In this document: positions 8,501 through 11,393 of the stretch, piece after piece
Layout: each line of letters opens with the position of its first letter
How positions within the stretch are numbered: the stretch's first letter is position 1
NCBI GenBank assembly: GCA_946633495.1
Contig: CAMPAX010000057.1
Span: 1 to 11,393 of the forward strand
Origin: an uncultured Lachnospiraceae bacterium
Lineage (GTDB): Bacteria > Bacillota > Clostridia > Lachnospirales > Lachnospiraceae
Length of the DNA: 11,393 nucleotides
Reading direction: 5' to 3'
The notes under the pieces: model-generated
Database searches by the model: none
Seen by the model: only the letters and a program-made list of their open reading frames with translations
What the model was told of the DNA's origin: nothing
Translations under genes and position numbers: made by a program

Positions 8501-9276
8501 TCCGCCTTATACATTTCGAAAGTATTCTTAATAGGCGCAGTATAGGCACCTTCATCAAATGTCACATCCAAAAGCTCCGTAGCAAAAGTGGTGTGACGGC
8601 AATGATCCGACCAGTAGGTATCCAGCACACGGATCTCCGTCATGGTAGGATCCCGGTGCTCTTCCCCACCGAAATAATTCTGAATATGCTGGAAATCCTT
8701 GAAGGTCATGGCAAGTCCGAGGGAATCATAAAGCGCTTTCAGATCCGCTTCGCAAAGAGCGGTGAACCCGTCGAAGATCTTTACGTCCGCCGGCTCCTGG
8801 AATTCCATTACCAGAGTCGTAGGCTTGCTCTCATCCGTGATCCGGGAATCCACCGGGTTCACCACATAATTCTCGATATCCTTCTTTGCCTCCTCCGTAA
8901 GCTCACCGGATATCACGTAGGTAACACCGGAACGGATGATGGGCTCGGACTCCTCGGACAGGAGCTTCACACACTGCTCTGCGGAATCGGCTCTCTGGTC
9001 AAACTGTCCCGGAAGATATTCCGTAGAGAACACGAAATCCCCTTCCTCCTTCGGGAAGGTCTCTTCATATACGATGTCTACCGGCGGCTCGGAGAATACG
9101 GTAACCAGCGCTCCCGTGTAAACCTCGTCCGAGATATTTTCGATATCGTAACGGACAAGCTCACGTACATGGATGCCGCGAAGGCCCAGATAATCCTTGA
9201 ACTCCTTCTCCAGCTCATTGGCGCGAACTGCATAGGCAGGACGCTTCTCGACGTAGATTCTTCTGACTTTGCTCAT
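5527..9276 (-). CDS. purL: Phosphoribosylformylglycinamidine synthase, single-chain (1249 aa)
   Basis: FGAM synthase converts FGAR, ATP and glutamine to FGAM in de novo purine synthesis. The protein is the large form, with synthetase and glutaminase in one chain, of the type found in Clostridia. Conserved synthetase signatures are DTYWSDHCRHTTF at 219-231, and KNETHNHP followed by EIEPFGGAATC at about 323-342. A GGKDSMSG motif lies in the second ATP-binding half. From about residue 985 (KPRVFIPVFPGTNCEDD) a class I glutamine amidotransferase domain follows. Its triad appears intact: Cys1090 in GICNGFQ, with His1220 and Glu1222 in GHSERR. A SHGEGRF motif is at about 1156-1162. The ATG at 9276 has AAGGAG eight bases upstream. 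No other purine gene is in the window. It lies 40 bases after the second desuccinylase-like gene, with no terminator between, so it may be co-transcribed with that pair. The gene looks fully functional. Confidence 0.98.
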   Translation of the reverse strand: MSKVRRIYVEKRPAYAVRANELEKEFKDYLGLRGIHVRELVRYDIENISDEVYTGALVTVFSEPPVDIVYEETFPKEEGDFVFSTEYLPGQFDQRADSAEQCVKLLSEESEPIIRSGVTYVISGELTEEAKKDIENYVVNPVDSRITDESKPTTLVMEFQEPADVKIFDGFTALCEADLKALYDSLGLAMTFKDFQHIQNYFGGEEHRDPTMTEIRVLDTYWSDHCRHTTFATELLDVTFDEGAYTAPIKNTFEMYKADAAKINAGRPDKFTCLMDIALMGMKRLRAEGKLQDLDVSDEINACTIVVPVEIDGEKQDWLGSFKNETHNHPTEIEPFGGAATCLGGAIRDPLSGRTYVYQAMRVTGAADPTVSLKQTMANKLPQRKIVTTAAEGYSSYGNQIGLATGLVNEIYHPNYVAKRMEIGAVIGAAPKENVMRMTSDPGDVIILMGGRTGRDGCGGATGSSKAHTSESLETCGAEVQKGNPPTERKLQRLFRRPEVAKLIKKCNDFGAGGVSVAIGELADGLDINLDLVPKKYAGLDGTELAISESQERMALVVDPKDVDTMIAYAREENLEAVAVATVTEEPRMILKWRGKEVVNLSRAFINTNGAHQETTARVEQPEAKSYFAVEEPADLAKTWLDTLADLNVCSQRGLVEMFDSTIGAGTVTMPYGGKYQLTPIQTMTAKLPLMTEKCDTVTMMSYGYDPYLSSWSPYHGSSYAVLDSVAKIAAAGGDVSKIRLTFQEYFERMTEDPTRWGKPLAALLGAYSAEIGLGLPSIGGKDSMSGSFNEIDVPPTLVSFAVDVNTLQNIVTPELKKAGNVLVLLKVDRDAYDLPVYADALEKYAAVRKAVEKGQIESAYAIGFGGVIEAVSKMAFGNKLGVALDEKSISGKGLVEKAYGAILMEVRADQLSELEIPATVIGTVTAEPKFTYGAAAIDLEEALAAWTGTLKKVFPVASGVEQKTIDTGLYEEKNIYICKHKVAKPRVFIPVFPGTNCEDDTARAFLRAGADVHTIILNNMDAEGIRESVDAFAREISQAQIVMIPGGFSGGDEPDGSAKFIATTFRNEKIKEELQKLLYERDGLALGICNGFQALIKLGLLPYGEIRPQSENSPTLARNSIGRHQSRIAYTKVVSNKSPWLQKAELGGVYAIPMSHGEGRFVANDKWLEKLFANGQVATQYVDLEGNPTMDEDFNVNGSYMAIEGITSPDGRVLGKMGHSERRQDGDYINIYGDKNQLIMESGVEYFL

Positions 9277-9316
9277 GATGTGTGCTCCTTTTTTTATATA
9301 TGGTTGATATGGTTTC

Positions 9317-10252
9317 CTATAAATGCAGCTTCTTGATCATTTTATAGATCATGACATTCTGGTAGATCATAGGCTGTTCCTGAACGAAGAAAATGATCCC
9401 GTCCATGGGGGCCGTCACCTCGGATCTCACCCGCCCGTCCATGGGGTCGATGATATCCGCCAGCTTCTGACCTTTCCGCACCTCTTCATTTGTCCCCACG
9501 ATCTGATGGAAGAAGCCTGCATCATCGGCTTTGATCGTAAGCATATCTTCTTCCTGCATGACCGTGGAAATATAACCGCCCTGGCAGTTATACCGTATGA
9601 TCCCCATCCGGGACAGGAACCGGAGTACACTGGATACGGCGATCTCCGCATCCTTGTGATTGATCCGCTCCGTTCCTCCGGAGTAAATGGAGAAGGCATC
9701 CGTCCCTGCCATCTGCCAGTTGTAATTCAGTGTGGTCCGGTCAAAGGACCGGATGTCACTGGTTATAACATAGGGCAGTCCGAAAAGGTTCGCCAGATTC
9801 CGGCTTTCATGCCCTGTCTGCATCATTCGTACATGGGGAATGTACCGCCCCTGATGGTAAAAGCTCGGGAACTGGATCCCGTAACGGTATTCCTTCGTCA
9901 GCTCCAGGATCGTATGAGCGATCCTGCTGGTGGCGGTCCCGTTTCGGTTTCCGGGAAATTCCCGGTTGATATCCGTATCGTCCGACAACCAGTGTTTACG
10001 GCTGGCGTTCATGGCACTGTAATTCAACGATGGGATCAAAAGGATCGACTGATCCGGTGTGATGTCCCCCTCTGCTTCCAAAAGTGCCAGCTTCTGGCTG
10101 ATCAGTGAACAGATGTAAAGCTGCTGATATTCATTTCCCCGCATGGCTCCAATGATGCATGCGGCTCGTTCGCCTTCACCGAAATGGTAGCCATAGATCG
10201 TATAGACTCCGCGAAACGCTGTGTTCATGGAGAATAAGTTTTCTTTTTTCAT
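9317..10252 (-). CDS. Succinylglutamate desuccinylase/aspartoacylase-superfamily protein, degenerate metal site (311 aa)
   Basis: The overall layout is that of the AstE/AspA branch of M14 carboxypeptidase-like enzymes: a short N-terminal segment, the catalytic-fold half, and a C-terminal barrel-sandwich domain. Family features remain, including TDINREFPG at about 93-101 (the DxNRxFPG substrate-binding loop) and a preceding SLNYSAMN segment. The metal ligands do not: the usual GxHGxE reads AMRGNE (Arg38 in place of His, Glu41 kept), and the usual DxH motif appears to read YGIQFPS (Gln127). His133 nearby might substitute. The C-terminal part (about 225-308, with VRKGQKLADI and TAPMDGIIFF) resembles a lipoyl/biotinyl-type fold. 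It is either a pseudoenzyme, a binding or regulatory partner of the first gene's product, or an enzyme with a different metal site. The ATG at 10252 has AGGAAA five bases upstream. It follows the first gene by 67 bases. Confidence 0.85.
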   Translation of the reverse strand: MKKENLFSMNTAFRGVYTIYGYHFGEGERAACIIGAMRGNEYQQLYICSLISQKLALLEAEGDITPDQSILLIPSLNYSAMNASRKHWLSDDTDINREFPGNRNGTATSRIAHTILELTKEYRYGIQFPSFYHQGRYIPHVRMMQTGHESRNLANLFGLPYVITSDIRSFDRTTLNYNWQMAGTDAFSIYSGGTERINHKDAEIAVSSVLRFLSRMGIIRYNCQGGYISTVMQEEDMLTIKADDAGFFHQIVGTNEEVRKGQKLADIIDPMDGRVRSEVTAPMDGIIFFVQEQPMIYQNVMIYKMIKKLHL

Positions 10253-10319
10253 ATTGATTTCCTGTTTATATCAAGGTAATACAGGCTTTCCTTTAACGCC
10301 CGACACTATGCTGTCCGTC

Positions 10320-11249
10320 TTACGCACCGACGATCCGGGCCAGAAGCGACCCTTCCTCGATCACCGGATATTCCCGCATGGCACAGATCACGCCGTCCTT
10401 TGGAGCCGTAACCACCTCCTCGACGGAGCCGGTGATCACATCGATCACATTTCCGATAACCGTGCCCTTCCGGACAAAAGCAGCCACTTCCACTTCCGGG
10501 ATAAAGATCCCGCTGGTGTCCGAATTGATATAAGCCATCTCCGCATCGTTTGTCACCAAAGGTTCTCTCGGAATGATGGTTTCACCCTGCCAGATCCCAA
10601 GCTCTTTCATAAGCGCCAGGATCCCGTCCACCAGCTGATTTCCGTAAGCAGGATTGATCTTGTAGGCATAACTGGATTCCGTCACAAAGCATTTTACGCC
10701 GATCCGGTTCAGTTCATAGGCCAGACTGCCGCTTTTCACCTGATTGGAGGGATGGATCCAGATCATATCCGTATTCAACGCCCTGGCATAGGGCATCAGT
10801 TCTTCCACACAATCATCATTCATCCGGATCTGCAGGATCTCGTGAAGGAACATGTTGCTCCCATGCACATCCAGACAGAAATCCGCCCCGCGGATATCTT
10901 CAAATACACAGAACGCCGCATATTCTCCCATGACGCCGCTGGGCGAGCCAGGGAAGAGGCCGTTCATTTCCAGCTCCGGCCCGGGAATTTCCCTCGTTCT
11001 GGCTTCCAGTCCCAGTGGATTAAGGGACGGATAGACATCTATGATCCCGGTCAGCGATTTAAAATCCTCCTTGATCCGGCGAAGCAGTTCATAACAGACA
11101 TACTGCCCCTGAAGCTCATCACCGAAAATGCCGGACACGATACAGATCCTCTTCTCTTTTCCGGTGAGCGTTTCCGGTGTCAGTCTGTTTTTTTTGATCT
11201 TCATGACTTCCTCCACCATCAGATTGACGGAGGCGACGGTTTCTATCAT
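10320..11249 (-). CDS. Succinylglutamate desuccinylase/aspartoacylase-superfamily protein lacking one zinc ligand (309 aa)
   Basis: This is another AstE/AspA (M14-like) protein. The first metal motif reads SGIFGDELQG: Phe42 stands where the family normally has the zinc-binding His, and Glu45 is kept. The second, CLDVHG, keeps Asp127 and His129. The substrate loop reads MNGLFPGSPSG instead of NRxFPG. A C-terminal barrel-sandwich domain covers about 236-307 (VRKGTVIGNVID, then TAPKDGVICA). Classical members remove acyl groups from amino acids such as N-succinylglutamate or N-acetylaspartate, or act on related small amides. With one of the two zinc histidines changed, activity cannot be assumed and the substrate is unknown. 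The ATG at 11249 has GAGGA six bases upstream. It is the first gene of the block, behind the repeat-bearing region at 11250-11393. The same kind of protein follows 67 bases downstream, so the two probably work together. Confidence 0.88.
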   Translation of the reverse strand: MIETVASVNLMVEEVMKIKKNRLTPETLTGKEKRICIVSGIFGDELQGQYVCYELLRRIKEDFKSLTGIIDVYPSLNPLGLEARTREIPGPELEMNGLFPGSPSGVMGEYAAFCVFEDIRGADFCLDVHGSNMFLHEILQIRMNDDCVEELMPYARALNTDMIWIHPSNQVKSGSLAYELNRIGVKCFVTESSYAYKINPAYGNQLVDGILALMKELGIWQGETIIPREPLVTNDAEMAYINSDTSGIFIPEVEVAAFVRKGTVIGNVIDVITGSVEEVVTAPKDGVICAMREYPVIEEGSLLARIVGA

Positions 11250-11393
11250 GTTTTTTCCTCAAATCGTAAGTTATTTGTTGGTTTCCGGGTTTATGCATTT
11301 TTACGGTTTCCGGGTTTATGCATTTAATCAATTATCGGCTTCTGTATTTATATCAATTACACCGTTTACAGGTTTTGTATTTACATTGTTTAA
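11250..11393 (-). promoter_or_regulatory. AT-rich upstream region of the desuccinylase-like operon
   Basis: This 144-base region holds no supported gene. It is AT-rich and lies directly before the first gene of the minus-strand block, so the promoter probably sits here. On the minus strand TATAAA (around 11351-11346) and GATAAT (around 11336-11331) could serve as -10 boxes. Neither has a good -35 at 16-18 bases, so I do not fix one. The conspicuous content is the pair of identical repeats at 11280-11325. Confidence 0.45.
11280..11325. repeat. Two identical 21-base direct repeats, 25-base period
   Basis: The unit GGTTTCCGGGTTTATGC followed by ATTT occurs at 11280-11300 and again at 11305-11325, with no mismatch and a TTAC spacer. 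The period of 25 is not a multiple of three, so it is not a coding repeat. The copies lie 31 and 56 bases upstream of the ATG at 11249. Two weaker relatives appear further out, GGCTTCTGTATTTATA at 11337-11352 and GGTTTTGTATTTACA at 11371-11385. The arrangement fits repeated binding sites for a regulator, or a small tandem duplication. Confidence 0.85.

Noticed and set aside
8290..9336. Long plus-strand reading frame (348 codons) opposite the 5' part of purL
   Set aside because: It lies wholly antisense to an unmistakable PurL, its translation shows no recognisable domain, and it has no fitting start signal. Such frames are expected opposite genes with biased third positions.
10221..11327. Plus-strand frame of 368 codons opposite the first desuccinylase-like gene
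   Set aside because: The minus-strand frame has a good ribosome binding site and clear family motifs. The plus-strand translation is low-complexity, His/Asp/Phe-rich and matches nothing I recognise.
11119..11331. Minus-strand frame of 70 codons running through the 21-base repeats
   Set aside because: Its first part is just the repeat sequence, the 25-base period breaks any coding repeat, and the rest overlaps the first desuccinylase-like gene in another frame.

Overview
The window reads as one chromosomal block in which every convincing gene lies on the minus strand. Transcription runs from the right edge (about 11.3 kb) towards the left edge and ends at a strong hairpin terminator at 21-56. 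The host is most likely a Gram-positive Clostridia, probably Lachnospiraceae-like. Four things suggest this: a long single-chain PurL with a fused glutaminase domain, strong AGGAGG-type ribosome binding sites, mid-range GC judged by eye, and the MoxR/DUF58/transglutaminase gene set. This is inference; there is no rRNA or other taxonomic marker here.

Right part (11393-9317): a 144-base upstream region carries two identical 21-base repeats set 25 bases apart, with two weaker copies beyond them. It precedes two tandem genes for proteins of the succinylglutamate desuccinylase/aspartoacylase (AstE/AspA, M14-like) superfamily. Both have lost the first zinc-ligand histidine of the usual GxHGxE motif, and the second has also lost the later histidine. 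Both keep a C-terminal barrel-sandwich (lipoyl-like) domain. Middle (9276-5527): an intact purL for FGAM synthase, the fourth step of purine synthesis, starts 40 bases after the second of these genes with no visible terminator between them.

Left-centre (5461-596): four genes, moxR (AAA+ ATPase), a DUF58 protein, a polytopic membrane protein with a DUF4129-like tail, and a membrane-anchored Ig-like/transglutaminase protein. This is a variant of the widespread MoxR-DUF58-transglutaminase cluster, thought to act at the cell envelope. The MoxR ATPase probably remodels a membrane or metal-dependent partner, DUF58 is the partner, and the transglutaminase-like domain acts outside the membrane. Here the transglutaminase is separate from the polytopic DUF4129 protein rather than fused to it.

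Left end (589-1): directly behind the transglutaminase stop codon, and in the same frame, lies a 60-codon piece resembling the C-terminal end of a GGDEF (diguanylate cyclase) domain, probably a gene remnant. Next comes a gene for a 72-residue single-pass membrane protein of unknown function, then the terminator.

I found no tRNA, rRNA, CRISPR array, transposase or recognisable riboswitch. Long plus-strand reading frames opposite purL and the other genes are antisense shadows.
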